NCBI RefSeq assembly: GCF_004337985.1
Contig: NC_043741.1
Coordinates: forward strand, 1,151,770 to 1,215,769
Direction: 5' to 3'
Length of the DNA: 64,000 bases
From: Pyricularia pennisetigena
Taxonomy: Eukaryota > Ascomycota > Sordariomycetes > Magnaporthales > Pyriculariaceae
The position numbers were made by a program, and so were the translations under genes. This document shows, in pieces, positions 48,129 to 59,857 of this stretch (the first letter of the stretch is position 1; the number at the start of each line of letters is the position of its first letter). Under the pieces are notes generated by a model, which was not told the DNA's origin, ran no database searches, and worked only from the letters and a program-made list of their open reading frames with translations.

Positions 48129-49345
48129 TGCACCAGTTTGTGTTTGGGACATCACCATTTATTTTATCGCGGGCGTTTAGCACAGGCGTTCACCGAGATA
48201 CCTTAATTTGTATTGCGTTATTCGGCTATTGCTAAGGATTTGGGCAAGCGGGTATTTCGTTTCTGCAGTTTTCATCTTAGTTCAATGTTGATATTAGGGC
48301 TTCTTACAACACATCACCATTGAAGGCTAATGGAGAATTGTCATGTTTGCATCGAGTTTTAGAAGGAATTGTATCAGCCTATGTACCCATTTGTCAAAAC
48401 CTTGGTCATCAAAACGTGAACATGTGTTTTGTCCTGTAAGATGGCTTGAACGGTACGTCATTGGGCCCGCAACACTAGACTAGGAGCAGTGCCTACAACA
48501 ATAAAGTAATATTGCGGGTATATTCTATTGCGCCTTGTATCACGACTGAAAAAATGAAGTCAAGGAAGGCAAGGTAGCCTGCCTACCAGGCTAGAGTAAG
48601 AGGTCATTCTAGAGCTAGCTGCGATTTGGCGTTTGCGTTTATCCAGGATCAAATTGCAAATTTACCATAATGCCAAAATTAAAAATAGCCTACTCCCTAT
48701 GTTTAATGCCAAATGCGTGAGAGACGAGCAGACCATTAATCCGTCCACGTTAGCGGACTGAGTGCTTGCACGGACCAATTGGAGCCAAACATCGGCTCGT
48801 CCCCTCCAAACATCGCACGCACCAGACGACGCCTGTGACCAAGTTAACAACCTTGTCATTGCATTTGCCCAAGCGCCCCTCAGCTGTACCTTGCGACAGG
48901 CAGATTTGGCTGTAGTTATGCAACGTAGCCGAGGGAAGAAAGAGAGATAAAAAAAAAAAAAAGTCCCTCCAACACATAATATAGTATCATTTGGATGACT
49001 GAACTTTTTTCTTCCCAAACTTCCTCTCACGTTGGTCAATTCAATCCCTTTGCCACTCAGCTGGCTCTCTACCTTGTGTGGCCCCAAAAAACCCATCCAT
49101 GTCGGCAGCTGTCCCCAGACCTTGGCGATAAGATACCGACGACGTAACGCATTTCCAGTCTGAGCTTAGGGAGGGAACTGCGCCGCCACCTTTACTACCT
49201 TGCCTGTACGTACGTAGGGTATCTTACGTACACAGCCATTTAACTTCGGTCGGCCATCTTCAAAGCCAGGAACGAACGACCGTCACCATCATCAAATCGC
49301 TCGTCTCTCCACTACGTTGACGCGCCGCCGCGCACCAATTTCAAG
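48129..49345. other. Intergenic region SAS3 / epsin gene
   Basis: About 1.2 kb of SAS3 3' flank and epsin promoter. A short A run lies near 48951. I see no gene on either strand. Confidence 0.55.
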
Positions 49346-51348
49346 ATGTCGAGGGTTATGAGGAGTGTCAAGAATGTTACCAAGGGGTACTCAAATGTGC
49401 AGGTCAAAGTGCGCGAGGGTTGGTAGCTACCCAACGTGGACCCCCTTTTTGGCGATGGAATCTCGACGTAGCTGACGACGACTCGACTTTTTCTTTGCAG
49501 CAACCAGCAACGACCCATGGGGACCGACGGGGACTCAGATGAGCGAGATCGCTCAACTGACATTTAATTCGTATGCGCCCGATCCCGATTGACATATTCG
49601 TCGCCGCCCTGATATTGTCGGCTCGGATGCTCACATGAATTGCGCAGGTCAACCGAGTTCTATGAAATTATGGACATGATAGATAAACGCCTCAACGACA
49701 AGGGCAAGAACTGGCGCCATGTGTTGAAGGCGCTCAAGGTCCTGGACTATTGTCTTCACGAGGGCTCGGAGCTGGTGGTCACCTGGGGCAAACAGAACAT
49801 CTACATCATCAGGACGCTGCGCGAGTTTCAATACATCGACGAGGACGGCAGGGATGTGGGCCAGAATGGTAAGCGCTCTTCCTCTCCGTCTCCTTGCGCA
49901 CGTCGCGCCGCTGACAGGTGACTTAACCACAATTGCTTGCAGTTCGAGTTGCCGCCAAAGAGCTTACTTCCTTGCTCAATGATGAGGAGAGACTTCGGGC
50001 CGAGCGCAGTGACCGGAGATCATGGAAGTCGCGCGTTACTGGACTGGAGGAGTACGCGCCACATCATCACCCGGATTACCATGGCGGGTCTTCAGGGCGA
50101 GGTGGTCACCGCGAGCGCCCGCGCCACATGAACGACGAAGACGATACCGAGTACAGACTCGCAATCGAAGCAAGCAAGCACCAGGAGGAGGAGGACAGAA
50201 GGAAACGAGAAGGTAGGCAGGGCCACGAGTCGGACGACGACGACCTTGCCAAAGCCATTAAGCTCAGCAAAGAAGAGGAAGAGCGTCGCCGAAGGGAACT
50301 CGAGGTATCGGCGAACAACTCGTCCATCTTTGATGAAGATCTCATCCAGGTCAACCAGCAGCCACAGCCGACGGGATTGAACCAAGGCTACACGCAAGGG
50401 AATGCAGTCGACTTCTTTGCGAACCCCATTGACCAGAACCAGATGCAGGCCCAGCCGACAGGATTCATGAACAACGCATACACGGGATTCCAGCCCCAGC
50501 AGACTGGATTTCCGAATGGATACTCGAACCAAGGTTTCGACCCCTATGGCCAGCAGCAGAACATGCAACAGCAGAACATGCAGCCATTTCAAGCTCAGCC
50601 TACGGGCTACAACCCATATGCCCAGCAACAGCAGCAACAGCAGCAGCCGCCGATGCCGATGCAGCAGTCAGAACCCCCTCTCCAAGCCGGGAGCAACAAC
50701 CCTTGGGCCACAAACAATAAGCCTGCCCAACAGCAGGTTCCCATGCAGACTGGGTCCAACAACCCATTCGCGGCAAAGCCTTCACCCTTCAAGGCGAACT
50801 CCATGTCGACAATGTCGACGCTTGGCAGCTTGCCTGAGCAAAAGACTCTTTCTTCCTTTAACAACAACAACCAAGCATCGCCGTTCCAACTGCAACAGCA
50901 GAACTCTTTCCCCAAGCCCTCATCATTCCCAGCTTCGCCGCAGCAGCAGACACCGCAAAAGGAACTCAGCGAACATGAGGCGCGGCTGAACCAGCTCCTA
51001 GCTAATGGCGACGGCATGGACACTTTTGGAAACGTTGGGCAAACCCGAATCCCAGCTCAGCATACCGCGCCTGGTACTTTTGTCAACAGTGCAGGTATAG
51101 GCGCTGCTCGTCTCACAGCAGATGCCACAGGCAACAACCCCTTCCTGCGAACGCAATACACGGGAATGCCAAACGTCACATACGGCGGTCAGCAACAACA
51201 ACAACCGCAGATGCCTGCCGCAACAGGCCCAGCAGGCATGGGCATGGGTGCAAATGGCTTTGGTGGTATGGGGCAACAAAGCACGAACAACCCTTTTGCC
51301 CCACGGCAACAGCAGCAGAATGGACAGGGTGATTTGATCCAATTCTAA
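49346..51348 (+). CDS. ENT1: Epsin (ENTH-domain endocytic adaptor, Ent1/2 type)
   Basis: Epsin bends PI(4,5)P2 membrane and links ubiquitinated cargo, clathrin and EH-domain proteins at endocytic sites. Exons 49346-49418, 49501-49570, 49648-49868 and 49943-51348 give 589 aa. The ENTH domain spans about residues 15-150: ATSNDPWGPTGTQMSEIAQ, FYEIMDMIDKRLNDKGKNWRHVLKAL-type core (WRHVLKALKVLDYCLHEGSE). Two ubiquitin-interacting motifs follow, EYRLAIEASKHQEEE (about 190) and DDLAKAIKLSKEEEE (about 220). The C-terminal half is Gln/Asn/Pro-rich with NPF motifs (SNNPFAAKP, GNNPFLR, NNPFAPR) for EH domains, several QxTG motifs including LRTQYTG that match Ark1/Prk1 kinase sites, and a final DLIQF resembling a clathrin box. 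Confidence 0.96.
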
Positions 51349-52888
51349 GTAAAAATTCAAGGGGCGGGGCCAGATAGCCATGTTTTTTTTTTGGCCTTGG
51401 TGCGAGTCGGAAGTTTGTCAAACTGGGCTATTTGCGCCCATTCTCGTCATTCTCTGGTGTGGCAGGATGCGATGCGAGGGCTCTTGTGTATCTACTGCTT
51501 TCTCTTCTTGCACAAGAGAGTCGCCGGTATCTCGCCTCGCCGATAACCTACGTTCACTCAGTAGCCCTGGGCAGAGTCTACTAATTCGTTTGGCGTGAGC
51601 GCACTTGTTGAACCAGGTACTTTTTTTTTTTCTCTCCTTCACTCATGACGTAGCTAGCCTTTGACCGAATAAACCACCTGAATCTTTCTTTGATTTTCTT
51701 GATTAGAAATATGTATAAAAGAGAGGTGGATCTAGACTGCTGCAAGATGAACAATGTTAGCGGAAATAATCATAGAAAATATTTACATGATTCCAACAGT
51801 CTCGAAAAAGTGCAGGTAATTGGGGCAGGTGGTAGGTGTCAGTGTATACAGAATAACATGATGGGTTTTGAAGGTGGCTGAGCGACTGGTCCGAGGGCCA
51901 AGACATCCAAGGCACACTGAGCCAAAGTGAATTAATCAGCATGTCTAGCATTACCCAATTCCAGGCAGCACACCCAGGCAGCAATGCATGCTCATGTGAC
52001 GTATCGATGTATTATTACCAAGAGGCACAGCTGGCAAAACGTCTCTATTTAAGGGAGAGCATCAACCCTCTGCTAGATGTGAAGGATCTACTATTCTGCA
52101 TCTTTCGCTACTGAACATCTCGATGCCTGCTTGAATACTTCAATCCATAGGCGTAGACTAGGTCAGATCCATGCTCGTTATTTCGAGGTCCAATCCAATC
52201 ATCTGTCCAAACGTCGATGCCTGAGGTGACCGTAGTAGAAAATTGGTGTAGCCCCACATACCCACAGTGCAACCAAGTCAATTGGCTGACATTGAGCTCT
52301 GGTGGGCCGTGGCTTTTTTCGCTCTGGGAGACTCGACCATCACCACTTGGAAACACAAACTCCTGTCACGTTAGCGCAAAAAGGTCCAAAGGAGCCGCGT
52401 CCTAGTGGTCCTGTATCCACGACTTTACATCTCTTTTTTGTGTATTCCATTGTTTTCTTTTTTTCGCGCTGAACATCTCGCTACAAACGCGATTTAGGTT
52501 TCTTTATTCATTTTTCAGAACCTGCTCACTTTCGGCCAGCTACACCAGCCCCCTGTAGCCTGAGCTCAGAGCAGCCAAGGAAGAAAAAAAAAAGTCCAAC
52601 TTGCCCGTTATCCTTGCAAGCCCGCGGCAACTTCCTCCCACAAAGGCGCATTCCTCGCCTTAAGGAGCTTACAACCTCATGACCACTGAGTCTGCGCTCC
52701 GATAGAGCTCCTCGCAGTCAGCTGCCTGTGTGATCGATTCGGTAGCCGTTGCGATTTGACGCGTCAAGTCGCGCAAACACTAAATCTCCCGGCTCGACAC
52801 AACCTCAGATCTCGGTCACCACAACTACCAGTCGCGACAAGGTCTTTGGCGCGTTCATAGGTGCTGACCGCATTGGTCTCTCCCCGTC
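51349..52888. other. Intergenic region epsin / NUP145
   Basis: About 1.5 kb between tandem genes. It should contain the epsin 3' UTR and the nucleoporin promoter with a likely long leader. Only short open frames without recognisable motifs are seen. Confidence 0.55.
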
Positions 52889-55800
52889 ATGTCCTTCGGC
52901 TCGGGCGGCTTCGGCTTCGGCCAGAGCAACACCACCCAACAGCCATCCGCCTTTGGTGGCGGAGCATTCGGCTCATCCAACACAGGCTCAGGTACGCTAC
53001 CCCTTCACTCCAACCCTCTGCCACCACACTACAGGGATTTCTCCAATCTATGGCAAACAAACAGCAGACTGGGCGGTCAACTGATGTAGTTCTCGCTGGA
53101 CTTAGCTTTCGGCCAGAATAACAATACTACCTTCGGTGCCAACAATACCAATACCGGCGGAGGTCTCTTTGGCGGTGCTTCTACTGGCGGCTTTGGAAGC
53201 ACAGGAAGTACGCAGCTTGCCTGGATTTTCTCACGCGATCGTATATGCGTCTAACTAACATAATTTTGTAGGTGCATTCGGTTCCAATAACACCACCAGT
53301 GCTTTTGGCGCGAACGCCAACAAGCCTGCCTTCGGCTCGACGGGTACCACCGGTGGCGGTCTCTTTGGTGCTTCATCAAACACCACTGCTACTCCTTCGG
53401 CCTTTGGCGGCTTTGGAAGCAGTACGACAGCCGCGCCGTCCACATCAGGGTTCGGTAGTGGCACCTCATTGTTTGGTGCCAGCAAACCAGCGACCACTAC
53501 TGGTGCTTTTGGCTCTGGTACCACCGGCACCACAGGCGGATCACTTTTCGGGGGTGGCAGTACAACCGGTGGCGGCTTTGGTAGCACGACTGGAACTGCC
53601 TTTGGAGCAACAAGCAACCCAGGAATAGGTACCAACATCGGCGACCCGCCGGGCACCAACACGGTAGCTTTTCAGCCGACAGTCGAAAAAGAGCTCAACA
53701 ACTCGGCTCAGCAGAACTCATTTCAAAACATTCTCTTTCAGGATGCGTACAAGAAGTGGTCTGCAGACGAACTTCGCCTAGTTGATTACAATCAGGGTCG
53801 GCGGTTTGGCAACGGTACCGGTACGGGGGCTTTCGGTGTGAACTCTAGCTTTGGGTCAGGGGGAGGATTTGGCACTAATAACAACACAGGCGGCACTGGT
53901 TTCGGCACCAATACAACTGGGGGTGGTTTGTTCGGAAATAACAACACCCAGACGACCACTTCCGCATTTGGATCGCAACCAGCAGCAACTGGAGGCTTCG
54001 GCAGCGGTGGCGGCCTTTTCGGTTCACAGCAGAACAAGCCTGCGGGTGGATTGTTCGGATCAAGCACAACCCAACCAGCGACACAATCAGGCGGTCTTTT
54101 CGGTGCCTCAAATACCTCCGCTTTTGGTTCGAACAATAATACGACAACCGGAGGTGGTTTCGGTTCGAGCACTACGACCACGGGCGGCGGTTTGTTCGGC
54201 GGAGGTGCTAACGCCAATGCCAGCAAGCCTGGTGGCTTCGGGTTCGGCACTCAGCAGCCAGCAGCCTCCACGACTGGGAGCTCATTTGGCGGCACAGGTG
54301 CATTCGGTGGAGGTGCTTCTACTACCACATCCCTATTCGGAAACAACAACAACCAACAAACCCAGCAACAAGGTGGAGGTCTCTTTGGCAATTCGGCACA
54401 AACAAATACCGGAAGCGCTTTCGGAAGTGGAGGCGCATTTGGAAGTCAGAACCAGCAGCAAGGAACCTCGTCGCTGTTTGGTCAGAACAAGCCCGCTGGC
54501 GGCCTGTTCGGCTCATCCACTACGACCAACAACACAGGCGGAGGAGGCTTGTTTGGTAACTCCAACAACAATTCCACAACTAGCGCGTTTGGGGCCGCAA
54601 ACAACACCCAGACGGGTGGCGGCTTGTTCGGCGGCGCTAAGCCTGCTGCGACTACCGGTGGCCTCTTTGGCAATTCGACGACCAACCAGCAAGGAACTAC
54701 CGGTGGTGGCTTGTTCGGTAACACGGGCGCAGCCCAGACTCAGCAGCAACCAGCTGCCGGTGGCTCTCTGTTCGGTGGTAGTCTGGGTCAGAATCAGCAA
54801 AAGCCATCCCTCTTCGGCAACTCCCAGGCTACAGGTGGTGGCTTGTTTGGCAACAACAACAACCAGCAGCAGCAGCAGCAAGGTGGCGGACTTTTTGGAG
54901 GCAGTCAACAGCAGTCTACGCTGGGTAACTCCCTCTTTGGAAACTCGCAGAACCAATCGCAGCCCCAGGCTTTGACTACCAGCCTTTCTGACATGTCGGC
55001 TTTTGGAACAAGCTCCCTCTTTGCTGGCGTCGGCGCCAACGATGTTCAGAACCCCGGCCCTCTGGCAACGCCCTTGTCTTCCGCTAAGAAACAGCCTGCC
55101 AGGGCTTCGATCCTCCCGATCTACCGTCTGTCGAAGCCCCAGACACCCAAGCGGGGTTTTGGGTTCTCCTACAGTACCTATGGATCTCCTTCGACCCCTT
55201 CCAGTGCGAACAGCACCCCTGGCGGATTTGGACAGAGCTTGCTCGCTGGCAGCTTGGGCCGCAGCTTGAACAAGAGCATCTCCACAAGCTCTTTGAGACG
55301 CTCATTCAATGCCGAAGATAGCATTCTTGCACCAGGTGCATTCTCTGCTAGCACCGGGCCTAGGAATCACGGTAGCATGGGTAGAACTAAGCTGGTCATC
55401 AACCGAGATATCCGCAGTGATCTTTTTAGCACGCCCAGCAAGGATCGGCATCCACCCGAGCTGGTGAACCCGCGCAAGGTCAAGCGTGTCAGTTTCGATC
55501 CCTCCACGGCAACTGCCGCAATTGAGCAGGGAGAATCCAACGATGGGGAAGAGACGCCGTCGGGCAGCGCCGAGGATCTTGGCTACATTCGTCCCGCAAC
55601 CCGCATGACTAACGGCGTCAACGGCTCCTCGCAGTCGAACAGCGCAGATGCCGGCCCGGAAATGGAGCAAGTAAAGGGCAACGAACTCGCAATTGTTCAT
55701 GAGGAAGAATCGCCGCAACGAGCATCTGGGTCCAACGGTGATTCTGCAACCAGTGATTACTGGATGTCCCCCTCAAAGGAGGAGATCCAGAACATGAATC

Positions 55801-58800
55801 GGGTCCAACGGCAAAAGGTCACAGACTTCACTGTTGGCCGTCACGGAATCGGTAAAGTTAGGTTCCGAGTCCCAGTTGACCTGAGCAATATCAACTTGGA
55901 CGAGATTTTTGTTGAGTTGGTCCAATTCAGCCCTCGTTCGTGTACTGTGTACCCTAACCCAGCCAAGAAGCCGGCAATGGGCAAGGGACTCAACGTGCCT
56001 GCAGAGATCACTCTGGAGAACTCGTGGCCGCGAGGCAGGGAGAAGCCTGGCAGCCGTGGTCACCAGAAGCACATTGAGCGTCTCAAGCGTATTCCAGACA
56101 CCGAGTTTGTCGATTACAATGCCGAAACCGGCATCTGGGTCTTCCGCGTGGAGCACTTCACCACCTATGGGCTTGACGACGATGACGAGGACGATGACAC
56201 CGAGATGAACCAGTCTGACGCTCAGTCCGGCTTCCAAGTGCGCCCCCGCCAGGGCCAGGATCCAGACCACGCGTCGATGGACACCGCCGATCCATACACT
56301 GTCAACCGTCCGCAGCGTCACGTTCCTGGAGCTTTTGACCCGGCTGCTGAAGCCGAAGTAATCGGCGAGGTCGTCCCAGACCATCGCCTTTCTGTACGGC
56401 CTCCTTCGCCCACTACCGCTTCCGATTCCGCATCCGATGATCTTGCGGCTGACCATGTCCAAGACCATGTAGACCTCGAGATGACCGTGGAGGACGACCT
56501 TGAGTCGCCCGAGGCCGCCATGGCCCAGGTTACCCTTCACGATTCGACATATCTGCCGGCAGATGCCGTTTCTGTCATGGAGGCACCCGCTGGGATAATG
56601 AGGGCGAGAATGCGTGCAATCAGGGAATCGACAGCGCCTGCGCGTTACGAGGTTACTGGGGGCGATGACTGGATGGACATTTTGAAGAAGTCGGTGAACT
56701 CGGGCAGACCGCGTGATCGTGCGGCCCTGCAAATCTCACAAGAAGTGGCTGTAAACAAGCTCCCCGAACAGCCTGCCAGAGACAAGTCTGGGAGTAGGAG
56801 GGTTGTATCTGATGGTCGCGGCTTTGCAACAAGCATCGACCTGATGAACTCCTTGTTTGGAAAGGACAAGATCTCTGCAGCTGACGATGCGGCGGCGTTT
56901 GTGCAGCCGGCCAAGAGTTTTATCAAGGTCGGTGACACCGTCGTCTTCTAGTCCCCTTTGCCCGTATCCCCTTTCTATCTAATTACACCCCAATATATGC
57001 CCTATTCATTTTTACACATGGGTACAAAAAAAACTTTGTCTTTTAATCATGTAGCATGAAAAAGGGGTTGAGCAGAAAAGAAGAGAGAACAAAGAAAAAG
57101 AGAAAAAAAATTACAGTTTGCTAAGATTTTGATTTTTCCAGTGGCCGTATCAAAAACAGCACCAAGATGGGGCGGCGGGCGCTTTGGACCTAGACGACAG
57201 GCAGCGTCAGCTTCGTAACTCCTTCAAGCCGAGATGGGGCCCAGACAACAAACTGCTCATGGCCAAGTCTCCAGGCTATAAACAGCCTACAGGGAACCTG
57301 CTCCAGATCAGCACGGGCATCTCAACACAGGCGCGTGAGGTCTGGTCCCTCAAATTATCCCACAACGCATCAACGTTGGGTGCGGAACCTCATCACCGAT
57401 CTTGGATTGCCACTCGATTCGGGCCCGGGAACGTGCCCGAGGTTGTGCAACCAGAGAGCGTCCCTCTGTTCAAGGATATTCTCAACGATTTATCCACCAC
57501 CGCTTCCGCTACAAGCTATGAGGTTTTGGTCTGGGAGTTAGCCAGCATCCTATTCGATCCAATTGATGGCTCCAATGTGCAACTCCTGCGGCGACGGAAG
57601 TTGTCCGAGTTCTGGCAAAGGTTGGTTCAAGACAAGACCTCGGTCGCTACTGCAGAAGCCTCCAGAAGCGATGAAAAGGCTTTCCTCTCCCTTGCCGGTC
57701 ATCAAGTTGCCGACGCTTGCAAGCATCTCCTCGACGGCAAGAACTACAAGCTAGCCACACTTACTTCCATGATGGGAACCAGTGACAAAGCAAGAGAGGA
57801 TATGGCCGAGCAAGTACAAGTATGGCACGACGGCGATGTACTCTCCGAGATTGAGAGTCCTCTCAGGGCTATATACGGTCTGCTTGCAGGCAATGTTGCT
57901 GTTTGCGAGGGGAAGACTGGAGCAGGCAGTGAGAATCGCCTCGACACTCTGGTTTTTTCCAATCGGTTCGGACTTGATTGGCAGCAGTCGTTCGGCCTTC
58001 GATTGTGGTACGGTATTTCCACGGGAGATGATATCTCCAAGGCCATCGAAAAAGCCGACGAGGATATGAGCAAAGGACTGATCGCAGAGCCTCGACCTTG
58101 GTATCTGGACGAGGCGGCGCGCGAAGATAAGGAGAATTCGGAAAACACGCAAGATTTGATGTGGGGTCTGTTGAAGCTATATGCTGGGAAGGCCAAGCTC
58201 GAAGATGTCCTTCGACCTGAGAGCTGCTCGTCTTCGCACACTGACTATTCTCTATGCTGGCAACTTGGGCAGCTGCTCTCGGTAGCAGGAAAGGCATCCT
58301 TCGAATCTCACTCCAAGGCCGACTCGCTCACCGTGTCGTATGGTGCGCAGTTGATGGAGAAGATGCATTGGTCTCAGGCGGTTACTGTTTTGCTGCATCT
58401 TTCAGACAAAACTTCACGAGCCAAGGCCGTTCGTGACGTTATCGCCCGGGTTGCAATGGAGTTCGCCAACACCCCATACAATGCAAACGAGCAAAACCAA
58501 CAAGGCGTCAAGCAACTGTTGGAGTTGGAGCAGTTTCACATTCCCAAAGCCTGGATTGCTGAGGCGTGCGCTCTTGCCTACAGATATCTCGCAAACGGTC
58601 AAGACTGCACGCATCCCGTCAATTTTGGCCTTGTCGTCAAGGAGGTTCGTTGCCTGGCACTTGCAGAGCAGCCTCAGGAATTGCATACGGCTGTGGTACG
58701 GAGGCTTGACCCGCTGGCTATACTACAATGGCACCCAGAACGGGATCTGGAACGACTGGTGCGATACCTACGAGCACGTCCTGTTAACGATGGGCTCGCA

Positions 58801-58989
58801 GATATTGCGGTACTTGCCAGCATAAAGGGACAGGATATTAAGCGACAAGCGAGGTCTGCCTTTGACTACGACAGATACCTTGCCATGTTGAGCAAGAGGT
58901 ATGAGGAGACGGATGAACGCGATGTTGTCACTCTTGCGGCATTGGCAACCTTGACAGAGTGGGTGGAAAACAAAAGATTGAACTTGTGA
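52889..58989 (+). CDS. NUP145: Nucleoporin Nup98-Nup96 precursor (Nup145 type)
   Basis: The precursor gives an FG nucleoporin (Nup98/Nup145N) and a scaffold protein of the Y complex (Nup96/Nup145C). Exons 52889-52991, 53106-53207, 53272-56927 and 57142-58989 give 1902 aa. The N-terminal ~520 residues are FG/GLFG repeats. They contain a Gle2-binding (GLEBS) segment at about residue 230 (DAYKKWSADELRLVDYNQG). The autoproteolytic domain (about 895-1035) runs from DYWMSPSKEEIQNMNR to WVFRVEHFTTYGL, predicting cleavage at HF|T. An acidic region follows, then the Nup96 helical domain from DLDDRQRQLRNSFKPRWGP. Exon 4 has no ATG before 57259, so it cannot start its own gene with these residues. The donor GTCGGT at 56928 is weak; retention of this 214-nt intron would end the protein after VGDTVVF. 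One gene is the best reading. Confidence 0.88.
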
Positions 58990-59857
58990 GCCCACGCACT
59001 TGGGCAGAGTTTTGTGGTTCTGGGGGGGTTTTTGCGGTGAGCTCATTTGTTAATGACGTTGAGTGCTTGGCAGGAGAGGGGGGGAGCATGGTTGACATTG
59101 GTCACATATGGCTGCTGATGTGTATTGTATGAATGTGATTGTGAGTGTGCGTGGATTCGGCAACGGGGTGGTATTTGACTATACATTCATCGAGAGGCAA
59201 AAACTGCTCGATTTATTATTCCCTTTACATAGATTAGGTAGCTAGGCACAAAAAGAAACCTTTAGCAGTAGTTGTCATTTTTAACGGTCTGTGGCTTTTC
59301 GCGTGTATATCGATCGTATGTATTCTGAACTAAATAATAGGCGTGTGCTTGTTTGTAGCAGTCATGTGTAAGCATCCAATCGTCTTCCCAACTAATAGAT
59401 GGTTAGGAAGGATGAAGCTATAGTAGTAGTGAGGCTTGCGAGGCATTTTACATTTCACTATGCACATGCACTCACTGACTGAAGTTTGGATTCGTTACTG
59501 CATTTGTGGACAGCCAGCCAATCAGATTACCGTCGAACATCACCTTGTGGAGCTATCCCTGCTGTGGATCAAAAAATTTAGCTCCAAGTCAGGAGCACCC
59601 TGCTTCCTTGCCGAATTCGGGGTGGGAAATCTCTGGGGAAAATGTTTTTGTCGTTGGTCAGCGTCGATAAAGCCTTGACAACGCTGCTCGTTGAAAAATT
59701 TACATCATGTGCCCAGTTATTGCAAGATCGGCGTCGCCATTTTTGAGGAAGCGGTCCTTTGTGTTGTTGGACCGGTAGTTCACTCTGGAATCTCGTGCAC
59801 ACCTTTCCAACGTTGCATTCCCTTCCCAGGCGCCGAAAGAAAACAAGTCGAAAAACC
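58990..59857. other. Intergenic region NUP145 / ADE4
   Basis: About 870 bp between tandem genes. No coding frame or RNA gene recognised. Confidence 0.55.
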
